Positions 23,901 through 33,847 of a DNA stretch of 64,000 nucleotides are shown one piece after another. Position numbers and translations under genes: made by a program. Numbering within the stretch: position 1 is the stretch's first letter; each line of letters opens with the position of its first letter. The notes below the pieces were generated by a model. It saw only the letters and a list, made by a program, of their open reading frames with translations. It ran no database searches and was not told where the DNA came from. The stretch spans positions 2,023,001 through 2,087,000 of the forward strand of contig OZ004590.1 in the NCBI GenBank assembly GCA_963924555.1. The letters are read 5' to 3'. Source of the DNA: Crambe crambe (lineage: Eukaryota > Porifera > Demospongiae > Poecilosclerida > Crambeidae).

Positions 23901-24701
23901 ATCACGATTTACAATGGATCAACAGCATGTAAACAGGTTGTATTTCTACAAGGAAACATTGAGTATATGACAACAGCCCACCTTCCTTATGCCATTCCAG
24001 CTATCTTTTGCATTTGTTCCTTCGTTGCTGTTCTTCCTCTACTGCTTATCACTTACCCACTGTGTAACAAGGTGATCCTGTTTCTAGGAATCGAAGAAAA
24101 CTGCATCATCAAGTTCACGTCTAGACTGATACCCATCACCAAAATAAAACCTTTTCTTGACTGCTTTCAAGGTACATTCAAGGACAATTATCGTTTCTTT
24201 GCTGGATTCTATTTCATGTATCGTGTTAGTATCTTATCTTCCAAGTTTGCAACTGGAGTCATACAAATATATGTGATAATTGAGCTTCAACTGATAGTCA
24301 TGTTGGCCTTACATACAATCACTTGGCCTTACCAGAAAAAGATACACAACATCATTGATTTCTTGGTTTTGACTAATTTAGCAATCATAAACACACTGAA
24401 ATTGCTGAATTTTTTCTATGCTGAAAATGGTAAGAGATCAGGAAGTAAGTCTCGTATAATTCACTGGATTCAGCTTTTCTTCACTTACCTTCCCCTCTTT
24501 GGTCTTATCTTGTGGTGCTTTCTCTATGCCACTCACAAGTTCAAGATTGTGTCGAGGATCAAGAAAAAAATGGGCAGAATAAGCAGAACAGAGCATGATG
24601 GACATTATTCTGATGATGACAATGAAGATTTTTATGACCGAGATCAAATTCTTTCATATCGCTTGGTAAAAGGAAGGCAATTGGAGAATTTAGTAACCTA
24701 A
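20955..24701 (+). CDS. Secreted right-handed beta-helix ectodomain with eight-TM C-terminus
   Basis: This is a single uninterrupted exon of 1248 residues from ATG 20955. A signal peptide (MAKMVLFTVFLLLQALLISS) precedes about 800 extracellular residues. These are rich in Asn-X-Ser/Thr sites and have recurrent GGG/GGA turns (DDHGGGGINIGF, HALFGGGASLF, SDRGAAIYYY), as in Pmp-like or pectate-lyase-type parallel beta-helices. A Cys-rich neck follows (CPPLYRWENGECVC, CGKCEDGKAVFF). From about residue 823 there are roughly eight hydrophobic segments (near 823, 916, 957, 1013, 1079, 1101, 1132 and 1167), including NISFTSGDLNGFIFF. The last about 50 residues are a charged cytosolic tail (HDGHYSDDDNEDFYDRD). 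It is the only intact member of a four-copy local family. A receptor or adhesion role is inference; I cannot assign a ligand or a named family. Confidence 0.85.
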   Translation: MAKMVLFTVFLLLQALLISSSQENCTLSFNDSLDLQSCTEVYLDIDFIEINETIAVSGSSKILLQGLENRSIVSCLSGTGVKFGHINSLEIIDIEFTNCGTQHNVSDTFFKSAIFIHNSRNVTIQNTFIEDSDGSGLVLMNNDRVNIKHSYFKSGSMKINYSDFNDVSISGGGGIFIAFICSLKTECPDLNSSYCNNSTVIIRHGHCIDNYAKRFKNGTMFDDTTSCAFSGLSKGGGISLFLNNTSNNNVTVLHSELKNNKARWSGGFRVVMCSNATYNVINLQHSELKNNSVDDHGGGGINIGFVGNGVIGNAVNVHSVILTGNHALFGGGASLFTYLAHNQDNNTFNMSNCTWRQNHAHYGAAFYVSPQIKEVIDKNILPQLNFINCSFESNYINPKNITGIVRRMGDGIVMVTGYTVNFAGNITFANNQKGSCIYATSSVVHFSTHTYALFLNNTARQGAGIALYGFSLIIASEQSHITFCNNSVSDRGAAIYYYSIDKNAYIHTRTCFIQSTMTSWNFYGNKALKDPTYDNGVMRDDSIYASSSASCLSESNKQNGSANFNNYNICTLNMIPNFLSTTNNESHYDDGKLDLSSNERKIEFDDDRNTLIHFIPGKKFELPRKRMNYSFTIHFHVSIKNHGNSNITLPKAYRYIRGYSLQLKGCPEDNATITLLESGFRKYSISFQVSALHCPPLYRWENGECVCRSTADLNFVEFHKCNSSEYRASIRLGYWINYTHAGNLTSNTCTEHSFLLTSYCPLGYCSQGVDDDNYIELPNDTLSISICNFRKEQLCGKCEDGKAVFFHSESFKCGETDLCHLGPLLYLLSEILPITLLFLFVIFFNISFTSGDLNGFIFFAQVYDTISKVGGSFITHSDSYSKISVAYRLIYKLFNFDFFDTDELSFCLWNTPSTLDILVFKYVTGIYALILVLGTIWLIGFCSKFKCLKFRHPKYSVIQGLSAFLVMAYSQCSYISFSILNKITIYNGSTACKQVVFLQGNIEYMTTAHLPYAIPAIFCICSFVAVLPLLLITYPLCNKVILFLGIEENCIIKFTSRLIPITKIKPFLDCFQGTFKDNYRFFAGFYFMYRVSILSSKFATGVIQIYVIIELQLIVMLALHTITWPYQKKIHNIIDFLVLTNLAIINTLKLLNFFYAENGKRSGSKSRIIHWIQLFFTYLPLFGLILWCFLYATHKFKIVSRIKKKMGRISRTEHDGHYSDDDNEDFYDRDQILSYRLVKGRQLENLVT

Positions 24702-24864
24702 ACTGTATGCTTGCATCATTAAACTAATGGTTGCATTAGCTATTGTCCTTTTTTTGTCTTTTTTCTTGTCTATTTTTCAGAACTTGTTGCTAGCTATCTG
24801 TATGTTTCATATCTTTGTATCATGCAAGATCATGTGAATTGTGATAATAGTGTTTCATGTGACA

Positions 24865-24870
24865 AATAAA
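24865..24870 (+). terminator. Poly(A) signal AATAAA
   Basis: A canonical hexamer lies 164 bases after the stop of the beta-helix gene in AT-rich 3' sequence. Confidence 0.55.
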
Positions 24871-25321
24871 TGACTACTGATGTATCAACAGTTTGCTTTC
24901 CCTGCATACCATGCTCACATGCATGCTCATGAATTTACTCGTGCAGCTGTAAATCCAGACTGGGACAGGAAAACAAGTCTAGCTGGCTTCCTAACTCTGA
25001 GGTCAGTGATGTGGAGGTGTGATTAAACAGCTGACAAAATGAATAGAGTGTGCTGACTTTGCAGTGAACGATGCTAGCCAGTAGCTACAGTCTGATTTTT
25101 AAACAAAGGTGGGGACAATGCTTGAATGTGAGACTTCAGCTTATTCAGTTTTCAACATAGGGAATAATTTTACATATACCCATACATGAGAGAAATTAAT
25201 TTTTTTTTATGGCTTGTGTTTAAATACATAGCTGATATTGAAAGAGTATGCAATTCATTTTCATCATGATTCAGATCCCTCAAAATATTTAGGTAGCTAC
25301 ATAATAGCTATATTAATCCAA
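24871..25321. repeat. 3' flank of the beta-helix gene, shared with other copies
   Basis: 24957-25000 matches 16080-16115, and 25025-25145 matches 8080-8175. No gene is seen. Confidence 0.5.
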
Positions 25322-25600
25322 TTAGGGACTAATAAATTGAATTGATGTTTACTTTCTCATACCATCTTGTGACAGTGTAGCTATGGTTATAGCTATCAAT
25401 ATTCAATGTAGCTAAATTCCTTGGTATTAAGAAATATAATTAGCTGTTTAAGAATTTAGATTCAAGATAGCTTCAAGAATCGAGAAGAAAATCTGCAGTA
25501 CAGAGAAGATCATTATCCAGATGATGATTTTCATGACCGAGATCGAATACTTTTATCAAATTAGCTATATCATTAGTAAAAGGAAGAACATGTAGCTATT
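25322..25600 (+). pseudogene. Stub of a fourth beta-helix gene copy (promoter fused to C-terminus)
   Basis: 25322-25378 is the family promoter module (ATGTTTACTTTCTCATACCATCTTGTGACAGTG in broken form). About 80 bases later, 25461-25590 matches the last codons of the family (TTCAAGATAGCTTCAAGAAT, then GATGATTTTCATGACCGAGA and AGTAAAAGGAAG). Nearly the whole gene body is deleted between the two parts. Confidence 0.65.
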
Positions 25601-26265
25601 AAACAACAACAACAAAAAAAAAAAACTCAGCTAACACCGTATAGCTATTTACTGTAAAACTAAATGTTGACGAAATGTTGTTTTTTACACTTTGTTTCAT
25701 GAACCTTAATTTTTTTGACTGTAACTTTACCACATTACAGTAGAAAATACGTGAATGTGTTTTATCTTAATCGAAAACTGACCCAAACAAACACAGCAAT
25801 CACGTGTCATTTTTATTTCATGTGTTATTCTAAAAAATTTTTTAATTGAATCGAGTTTTGCGTATGACCTTTGACCCTCATTATCACAAAGTTGCAATAG
25901 CAGTGAAATCTGCAGTAGCTTCTTAGCTTCTAGTTTTGCTATGCCCATCAGTTTGGAACAGTGGAGAGCCAGCGTAGGGTACGTCGGTGTTCTGATGAAG
26001 TGCAAGAGATCTCCACGCGTTTGGGGAGCCGGAAGATTTCTGTTGATACCGGGCTATTTTTAAAAATACTATGAAACTATAAATTCATTTCTTAAAAATA
26101 TTAAGGTCTTTTTCCTCAGCCAGATAAACTTTATCCGATAAAAATCCATCCAGTAGAAGCAGAGATACGTAACATTTTACAATTGAAATTGTACAGGAAA
26201 ATTTTACTTTCTTTTAATTAAGAAAACGGCACCTTTCCAAAGTAGGTTAAAGGTCATTATGGCTA
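25601..26265. other. Interval without a supported gene
   Basis: AT-rich sequence with an A run at about 25613. A 92-codon minus-strand frame (26005-25727) with three Cys has no recognisable domain and no splice context. Confidence 0.4.
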
Positions 26266-26275
26266 ATAGTACTGC

Positions 26276-27007
26276 TAGCCTCGTACCCAGGCGCCTTATT
26301 AAATTTAAAATAAGGGCCTGGTATCTACTGTTTGCGCATGTGCTGGTTTTTCACGGTTTTCCGTGAATTTGTGCACTTTTGGAAATTTTAGGATACGTAA
26401 CACGTCACAATATATTGGGCGGGGCCTTGTTTCTATGACGGCTAGTTACTTCTCCAGTTTCAGCTACGCCACCAATGTGGCTACCAGCGGCAATGATACT
26501 TGTTTCTCTGACGCCGTCGCTTTCCAAGGCTTGGAGACGTTGGGCTTGCCTTATGTGGAGGAACAGAGCTTGGCCCATCAGGTCTGTCTACGAAGTATTT
26601 TTATGTCTGCCGACTGGTTTTGGGAAGAGCTAAGTTCTGCCGTTTGTAGTGGACCACCAGAACTTCCATTTGTCTCGGAAAGGTCTGGCCGCGCGAGATT
26701 CTTTAATAAGAAAAAGAGGTGGTAGCTAGCTGGAGAAGCGCAGTTCTTGCTCCAGATGGAGGATCAGGTCAGAGGATTGAGAAAGAAGTATGTGAAGGCC
26801 TCCATAATCACCTCTTTAAAGTCTGCTTCCAAGGAGAACTTGGCTACTGAGTCTTGTTCCTGCGGCAAAGATCGAGTCATCAAATTAGCACCTCCCACTC
26901 TACGGCGTCATCCGCACACTATAATGATATTCATAGATGCTGGGATCACGCACGCGCAAACGGTGGATACCAGGCCCTTATTTTAATAAGGCCTGGGTAC
27001 GAGGCTA
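26276..27007. mobile_element. 732-bp TIR element with 10-bp target duplication
   Basis: The ends TAGCCTCGTACCCAGGC and GCCTGGGTACGAGGCTA are perfect inverted repeats. The flanks ATAGTACTGC at 26266-26275 and 27008-27017 are direct 10-bp duplications. A 9-11 bp duplication is typical of Mutator-like elements. The interior is clearly more GC-rich than the surroundings and carries plus-strand frames (26363-26725, 26747-26986) without a transposase I recognise. It is non-autonomous. Related ends occur at 29085 and 35565. Confidence 0.8.
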
Positions 27008-27017
27008 ATAGTACTGC

Positions 27018-28497
27018 AATCTTTTGCTCGTATCTTAGGATCTACTGGATGGATTTTCTTCAAACAAAGTTCATATGGAAGAGTAAGAAAATGACTATAG
27101 AACTAAGGGTAAATTTAAAAAAATAGGCCATGTAGTCTGGATAACACCAGACTAGTAGGAACTGTTGTACAATTGTTGTCCTAGAGTCTGTCTCTATTTT
27201 GAATGTACACAACATTAACAAAGTTAGGAACTTCAGTAGACCTACCCTCCCCATGTAAAACGTGTTTTTGATTGCTCATTTCAAATTTACTGTATTACGG
27301 CTTTGCTATATTTTAGAATTTGTGGCATTGAGTCTGCAATTTATGCTGCCAAGCTTTGCAGTGGACAGTGATTGATGTTCAAAGTCATGTACAGGATCTG
27401 GGAGCTTTGCTGTTATTAAGGAACAGACTGCAGCATTACTCCACAGCCAGAACTGATTTATGTTGTTCAGAGATTGATTCAGAATTCAAGCATTTTTCAT
27501 CACTTTTATTTTACATTAAAATATGTACTATGGGGGTGAGGGGGGTTAGGCTATTCACCTGAGGCAGCACAGATTCAAATTTAGTGGGAAAGGGTTGAGG
27601 TCATGAACTTTGACCCATCAGTTATATAAGTTGAATGCCTTATCCTTCTTGCGTGCCTTCTTTTCCGCTTGATACAAGAAGTTATCCAAGGTACGAGGAT
27701 CAGTTTTTGATGCAGTTTCCAAAAAATATGGTTTCATGACCTGTTCAAGTGTTATATCGTAAGAAAATCGAAATTTAAATATGTTTTTGAACATCAAATC
27801 TAAATTTAGCACTCTATCTAAAAGAAACTGTCACAGTTAGATTCTCTAGAATATTAGGATTCTGTTGATATGTTTTTTTCCTGGATTTCTTTGGATCTGG
27901 ACCTTCGCAGCCAGGTTATACATTGGTCACTTTTGGTGCCGTCCTGCAGTATTATTTTTACGTATAAAAATTTGACCCCGCCCACCATAGCATCCGGTAT
28001 CACTAGTACTAGGAAGGTTGTGTGTCCTCGCTAACAAATTTCAAGTCCAAGAATGCACAGGTAACGGAATAAGAAAACGTTTTCTAGAGGTGCTGTTTTG
28101 ATTCACCGTGCACCTACGGCAAGAATTGACATTTCCGGTAAAATTAAATTTCAATGCAATGGGGCTCAATTGACTTCCGGTTTGGTTGCGTAACGACTGT
28201 GTGGGCATGCTACCATCTTCTCTGATCTTCTACGAGCGAGAGTGCTGGTGGGCAGGGCAACGATACAGAATCTGATACAGACAGGTAAATATAGTCTGGT
28301 ATTAGAGAGAGAGAGAGAGAGATCAATGGCAGTCATCTCATTGTTATCACACTAGCTATGATGTGACAGTCATGCAGTCATGATATTTTCTCCTCTCCCA
28401 TTAATTTTAGTTAATGATTATGACTATTGTTTATTGTGGTTTATGATCATTGTTCAAAAAAAGGGGAGGAGCTAATTGAAGCAAGCCTAATCAGATG
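27018..28497. other. Interval without a supported gene; possible untranslated first exon
   Basis: No convincing CDS. A 64-codon minus-strand frame (27812-27618) rich in Lys is unrecognised. Around 28190-28284 a GC-richer stretch ends in CAG|GTAAAT, which could be a non-coding first exon. A (GA)8 run lies at 28306-28321. Confidence 0.3.
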
Positions 28498-28676
28498 AAA
28501 GGAAAAAAAAATTATGCTAAATGAAAAGGCCATGTAGGGTTAGTCTGTACTTTTACTGCTATAGGTAAAAGTACAGACTAACCCTACATGGCATTTAATT
28601 TTTTTCCTTACCAGTAAAAATACAGACTAACCCTACATGGCCTTTTTATTTAGCATAAATTTTTTCCCTTTCACTT
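28498..28676. mobile_element. Nested palindromic MITE
   Basis: The outer ends GAAAGGAAAAAA / TTTTTTCCCTTTC enclose a strong inner palindrome at 28528-28592 (GGCCATGTAGGGTTAGTCTG against CAGACTAACCCTACATGGC). A related element is at 37774-38021. Confidence 0.8.
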
Positions 28677-28699
28677 ACTTTTTATATGACCTCATTTTT

Positions 28700-29084
28700 A
28701 TTTAGAGAGGCTAGCTAGGTACTGGTTGGCACACACGTACATGCATGTGATCGTGACAGATGCTCGAGAGTGACAAATGACGTCATTAATTTCAAAATGG
28801 CTGATAGTATCATTTGTAATGAAAAATCGTTTGATATGACTGATCTTGATATGACTGATTATCATTATTATAACTGCACAAGTTGATATGAATTTGATTG
28901 TCATAATGTGAAAGGATCATGGAGTTACAGCCGTCAAAGAAAATCTGATGATGTTGATGGTGATGAATGAATCATAAAAATTTTAGATTTATATGGCGGC
29001 TGGTACCGATTATTGACGCTGTTCTGGAGGAGTTTGAGCAGACATATCATCATCTTCTGCTGTGAATATTGCTGGTTATCGTCA
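28700..29084. repeat. Interspersed repeat starting CTAGGTACTGGTTGGCAC
   Basis: It is similar to 52195-52395 in the same orientation and to about 37560-37745 in the opposite orientation (CTCCTCCAGAACAG, GGCACCAGCCGCC). In all three places it sits beside hairpin or palindromic elements. No coding content. Confidence 0.5.
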
Positions 29085-29340
29085 TAGCCTCGTCCCCAGG
29101 CTCTGGTATCAATTGTTTGCATGTGTGTAGCAATAACCTGAAAGTTTAATGAATGAGATCCTTTTCAGTAATTATGCCCTAAACCTCATCTTTATTGTTT
29201 GGCACGTAGATTAAGTAAGCATTCATTTATAGAGAGTTCATGTATGAGAAGCCTTGGAATCCCAAGGTTAACACGAATAATTATGATACCAGGCTCTCTT
29301 TCAGACGGATCGCGAAAGAGTGCCTGGGGCCAAGTCTAGA
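29085..29340. mobile_element. MITE with GATACCAGGCTC-type ends
   Basis: Left end TAGCCTCGTCCCCAGGCTCT; right part GATACCAGGCTCTC, then GTGCCTGGGGCC. The interior (AATAACCTGAAAGTTTA) matches 35565-35833 in inverted orientation. Confidence 0.55.
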
Positions 29341-29677
29341 AAAAGAGAGGACTTGAAGAGCTAGCCCTATAGTGTCCTCTTATAAATATCATAAATTGGG
29401 GGCAAGTGAAGCAAGCCCCACACTTAGTTCTTTTGTGCTTCTTTTCATGACAACCATTGAGCTTGTGCACTCGCCCCAGAATACATAATTACTGTTAAAC
29501 CCCTCTCTCCAAGGTATAGCCAATTAATCACTTTATAATCATTAATTTTCACTTTCTACAGTTACTACAATAATTATGCATCCAGTGTGAAGAATCCGGC
29601 GGCACTTCAGAGCTACCTTTTATAGGTCAGTAACTATGCATAACTTAGGCAGTGATTTGGCTGGGTCAGGAAGTAAC

Positions 29678-29715
29678 CAAAACAACAACAACAACAACAA
29701 CAAAATAAACAACAA
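29678..29715. repeat. (CAA)n microsatellite
   Basis: CAACAACAA units with one AAATAAA interruption. Confidence 0.85.
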
Positions 29716-29754
29716 CAACAAAAAGCAACGAAATAGCTATTATACTTTGATGAT

Positions 29755-29755
<1 letters not shown>

Positions 29756-29790
<35 letters not shown>
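29756..29790. repeat. 35-base C homopolymer
   Basis: An unbroken run of about 35 C on the plus strand, close to the (CAA)n tract. The exact length is unreliable in any assembly. Confidence 0.9.
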
Positions 29791-29958
29791 ACAAACTTCT
29801 ATCTTGTATTGCATAATATTTGGACTATCTCTACACCAAATTTAAAGACCATGCTCACTAGTAGTCATTAGCTATAGAGAGCTAAAAATTAAGCCCACAC
29901 ACTAGGGAGTTGGCTGAGGATTTTCTTATTATCATTTATTATCATACATACATAATAT

Positions 29959-30138
29959 GACAGTCCCAGGTTTTAGCTTGATTAAATTTCTCAGATATGC
30001 TTTGATGAAATTGTCATGTGTTCTAAAATGGTTGGACTATCTCCACACCAAATTTCAGTCATGAGTTATGGAGAGCTAAAGTATGAAAAAGTGGCCAAAA
30101 ATGAATGTTTAATATTTTGATTTCTACCTGTGACTGTC
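29959..30138. mobile_element. MITE of the GACAGTCCCAGG family
   Basis: The start GACAGTCCCAGG and end CTACCTGTGACTGTC are inverted repeats. The interior resembles 860-960 (GGTTGGACTATCTC). Confidence 0.65.
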
Positions 30139-30924
30139 ACATTTAATTTCCCCTAGTATTTTGGTTTGGGGAAAGGCACAGTAAAGTTAGCTCTGGGGAG
30201 ACTTCTAGGCAAGGTATTGCATGCAGTAAAAACATAAGAGATGCATCATCATATTGTTTAATGATGCATCTCATTTGGCAAATCTCTGTGTGTATATTTC
30301 AGACCATTATGGGGTGAGTGCATATGCCCAATGGTTCATGTTAGGATGTAATCCCTAACATGGTATGGGGCTCACTACACCTGATCAGTTTTATTTATCT
30401 TTAGGGTGGTCTTAAGGGTGGTCGGAACCAACAATCTGGTGTTAAAATCTATGTTGCTACATAGGAAAAGCAGGACTAGCAATGCCCCTATTATCATCTT
30501 CCACAGACTATTTACATAGCCAGTAGTCTAGTACATTGAAAAGTGACCAGTTAGAATGGAACCATTATTGCTGAAACTGGTCGAAAATTATTGATCAATT
30601 TTATTTTTAGCCCTGGTTGCCATGAACTCATAGTCTATTCATGGTGACCTTTACCAAATAATTATTTAGTTTATCATGATGGTGACCCTTACCGATAAAC
30701 TACTCCAGAAGTAGTTGGTAAAGGATCATCTAGAACACATAGCACTACTTTCTTTTTCCAACAGGTTGTTCACGTGTCATAGCATATGCATATTTTCATA
30801 CAATAAAATCATCCTTCTGAAAGCACTGAAAGCACGATCAAAAGAAGTAAAGAATTTTATTAGTCTATTGGTGACCCAGCAGGAGCTATTACTGAATGGC
30901 ATAAGTGACTTCGACCTTGGAATG
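30139..30924. other. Interval without a supported gene
   Basis: AT-rich sequence with a small inverted repeat around 30680-30725 (GTGACCCTTACC / GGTAAAGGATCA-like). The 88-codon frame at 30715-30981 begins inside this repeat and ends inside the next palindrome, so it is not treated as a gene. Confidence 0.4.
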
Positions 30925-31014
30925 CTGTATATCCAACCAATAATCCCTACATTATACGTACTATTATCTGAAGCTACTTAACGTATATGTAGGGATTGTT
31001 GGCTGGATATACAG
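30925..31014. mobile_element. Core palindrome element (TATATCC-AATCCCTACAT)
   Basis: CTGTATATCCAACCAATAAT is mirrored by TTGTTGGCTGGATATACAG. The same core occurs at about 49072-49166, 50132-50236, 53735-53839 and 54574-54673 inside larger foldbacks; here it is solo. Confidence 0.75.
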
Positions 31015-31529
31015 AACAAAGATTGATCCCATTCCATCCTTTATCCCTACCCTTGTTTCCTTACTCTTTTGAGCAAAATGATAGCAATCCATAATCTACC
31101 ATGCATGTATATTCAAGAAGCTGCAGATATTAGTTATAATGATTGTAGAGACTTACTGTTTCAGTAGGTTAATAATAGGAGCAAGATCTTTAATTAATTA
31201 TTATTTAGTGAATCAAGGTAGAGATCAAATCTTATGCCTGTTTTAATTAGCTTGCCCTTTGATAAAATTGTTCCTAACTTCTGTTATGTGTTCTACTACC
31301 TCTACACAATTTCAACCCCAAAGCCACTAGTAGTCATGAGCTAAAGTACACCAAAATGAATGCCTTTAACAATTCTGTACTCATGCTCATTATTCTAATA
31401 CTGTAGATGTCAAAACAAAATGGAAAATACATTCAATCAGTCGTACAAATGGGCCAAATGCCTTTTTTTATTTCATCGATCTGTTCTTTACCGATATCCT
31501 CGCTTCTGGTTGCTTTTGTGTCTCTGATT

Positions 31530-32025
31530 CGATGCCACCTCCAACAAAGAACACAATGTTGATCTACTGTCAAGGGACTGGGCATGATACTGCAAGCTAT
31601 ACAATATTATGAATCTTTCGTGATATCTGAAGCCAATGGCCTGACTGTAGATGTGCTCTCTATCACAAAGAGTTTGATCAATCCACGTGCAACTCAGATC
31701 TCTTTCTACCCACAGTCAAATATCACCATCAGTATGAGTGTCAGTTACCACGATGAGCAACGCATCATCTTACCACTCAACTATTACAATGACTCTCTCT
31801 ACTACCTTGCTGGCTCTATTGTCACAATCGATTTTGCAGTCTCAATTGCAGAGTCAGACCCTAGCCTGCTCATATCAACAATCATATGATGAAAAGAATG
31901 TTTTAAAATTCATCAACAAATCATCCCCAGCGTTTGATAGAAGGGATTTTACAAAGAATGCCACAGGTCATAACACATTCACTTACAGGATCCCCAAAAA
32001 TGTTTTTTTTTCTATTTTGTGATTG
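31530..32025 (+). pseudogene. Ectodomain-like coding relic
   Basis: Three plus-strand frame segments follow one another: MPPPTKNTMLIYCQGTG, then ESFVISEANGLTVDVLSITK and SISMSVSYHDE-type sequence with N-glycosylation sites (NITISMS, NDSLYYLAGS), then after a frame change near 31890 KFINKSSPAFDRRDFTKNA. It looks like a disrupted extracellular domain. The family is unrecognised. A kinase relic lies 370 bases downstream on the same strand, which may have belonged to the same gene. Confidence 0.4.
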
Positions 32026-32395
32026 GTACTATTGTATACAGCAAGGTAACGGTTTTATTTGCAAAAATATAAATGTTCTGTATTCAGTTTTGGTGTCCTT
32101 TTCTTTGGTTTTGGACCAATTTTTAGAATACCGTATTTCAGTGATCTGATCAGACGCCGCAGCTACTAATTATTTCGTTCTGCTGGAGGGAGGCTACAAT
32201 TCGAGGCCACTAAACGGGGGCAGCGACTATTGCTTAATTGTTGAACAGCTAGTTACTAGTCATCTTCGGTCTCAGCAGCTTCACGAGTTTCTTGATGGCT
32301 TTTGGCTTTCCAGAAAGCATATAAACAACTTGATGGACTTGTATACATGATGGCCATGAACAACACTATCTACCACTAAGTATAACACTGTTTTC

Positions 32396-32640
32396 TCAAT
32401 TGAACCTGATCATCCCTTGCTCCCTATTGTATTACAATGCATTAAAGATTTGGATGAAGAAAGACCAACAGCAGATATAAACTGTGTGAGCAACTATCTT
32501 TACTGAAGAAAGGAGCAAGATACATTCAGAGAGAAGAGGAAAGTAATGACCAGACCTCATTACAGTCAGAAGTGGAAAAAAAAGAAAGAAAAAAAAAGAA
32601 CTCCAGAAGGAACTGCAGGCTAAAGAACAAACTATATTAA
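32396..32640 (+). pseudogene. Relic of the TKL kinase exon 2 (C-lobe end and coiled coil)
   Basis: This segment is about 90 percent identical by eye to 36536-36790 (GATCATCCCTTGCTCCC, AAAGATTTGGATGAAGAAAG, CAGACCTCATTACAGTCAGA). It carries an insertion after AGCAGAT (ATAAACTG), which breaks the frame, and a deletion in the coiled coil. No upstream kinase lobe is detectable, so it is a truncated duplicate. Confidence 0.85.
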
Positions 32641-33680
32641 TTTTCTTCCCACCTTTATCTTGAGAGGTCATATAGCTACGTATACACTTATTAGCTAAGT
32701 TGCTGAATATACGTATATACCTATCCCTATAATCTGAGATTTGTAAGTGAGAATGAATTAAAAGTTCATATGTACAAATTATACTATTATACATAATGAC
32801 TCTGGCTAATGAGATAGTAGTCTTGGAGTATCTACAACCCTCACAAGACCTACAACCTCAGCATGTTTCTTGCCATGTTGCTGTACACATGCATAAACTG
32901 ATGATGAATATTATAGGGAATTTTAGTGATTTTTCAATCTGTATTGATTACAAACTAAACTATAATTAATAGCTCTAATGCTATAAATAAACTAGAAAAT
33001 TAATTACGACCACGTCTCCCATCGACAGTAATCGTACGTTGCAGGATCTAAATCTGGACTGGATTCAGATGTGGGTTATACTTTAACCCGAGTTCCATTC
33101 CAGATACGATTATTGCTACATGAGGCAAGATTGGATTTCAATCCAGGTTCAGATCTGAATAAGAATTGGGCCCTTCCCCTCTCATCTTTCTACTCTACTG
33201 TAGAGATTTGGTTTTCTAGCCAGCCTGCTAATAGCAACCTCATCAATTATTTTACCCTCAGAATGTTGTCACTTGTGACTGAGCTTAGCATAATGGGTGG
33301 GCAAACAAAACATTCTTGTAACAGTAGATATACCACATTACACTGCAGGTAACAACAGGATGACAAGAAACTATAATGTCATAATAACATGATAGCCCAT
33401 CTATGTTTATTTTACTGCTTTGGTTGTTCATTATCTACTTCTTTATTTCAATCATAAACAACACTGATATATATAACATGGATATCGCCTAGCTATATGC
33501 TTCGGCTGACATGCCTCAGTCATCATTATAGGGCTTACATAAATCAATTTCAAAATCAATGTTTAGCCTTGGGGTGTTAGTTGTTTATTTGGATTTTTGC
33601 CTCCCGGCTGTTCTAATGAACAATTGGGAGACTTCTAATCATGATTTCAGCAATCTTCACCAGTCACCCTCTTTTATTCA
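32641..33680. other. Interval without a supported gene
   Basis: AT-rich sequence. A weak inverted pattern around 33045-33115 (GGATCTAAATCTGG, CCAGATACG-like) may be an old palindromic element. Confidence 0.35.
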
Positions 33681-33847
33681 ATGAAATCAGAGTCTCTCCA
33701 TGACTTGCACTATCATCCGGAGAACAGTGTGGGAGCGAGCAGACATGACCATGCCCTCTACCGAAGCTCTAAAGCTCTACTGGAATCGCTCCCTGTGGTA
33801 TTAGAGATGTGGCATCATGCAACTTCCAACGACATTGATCTTCCAGG
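33681..33847 (+). CDS. Candidate exon upstream of the kinase gene
   Basis: The frame starts MKSESLHDLHYHPENS, continues through SSKALLESLPVVLEMWHH, and ends IDLPG at a strong donor CCAG|GTAAGT (phase 1). A phase-compatible acceptor (GATGGAG|CTGTA at 34122) would join it to the frame at 34123-34406. The sequence is His- and Ser-rich and unrecognised. It could be the start of a small gene or an alternative 5' exon of the kinase gene. Confidence 0.3.

Noticed and set aside
26363-26986. 120- and 79-codon frames as host genes
   Set aside because: They lie within a TIR element with 10-bp target duplications. No domain is recognised, so they are treated as element cargo.
29636-29845. Frame with poly-Asn and poly-Pro
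   Set aside because: Translation of (CAA)n and the C homopolymer.
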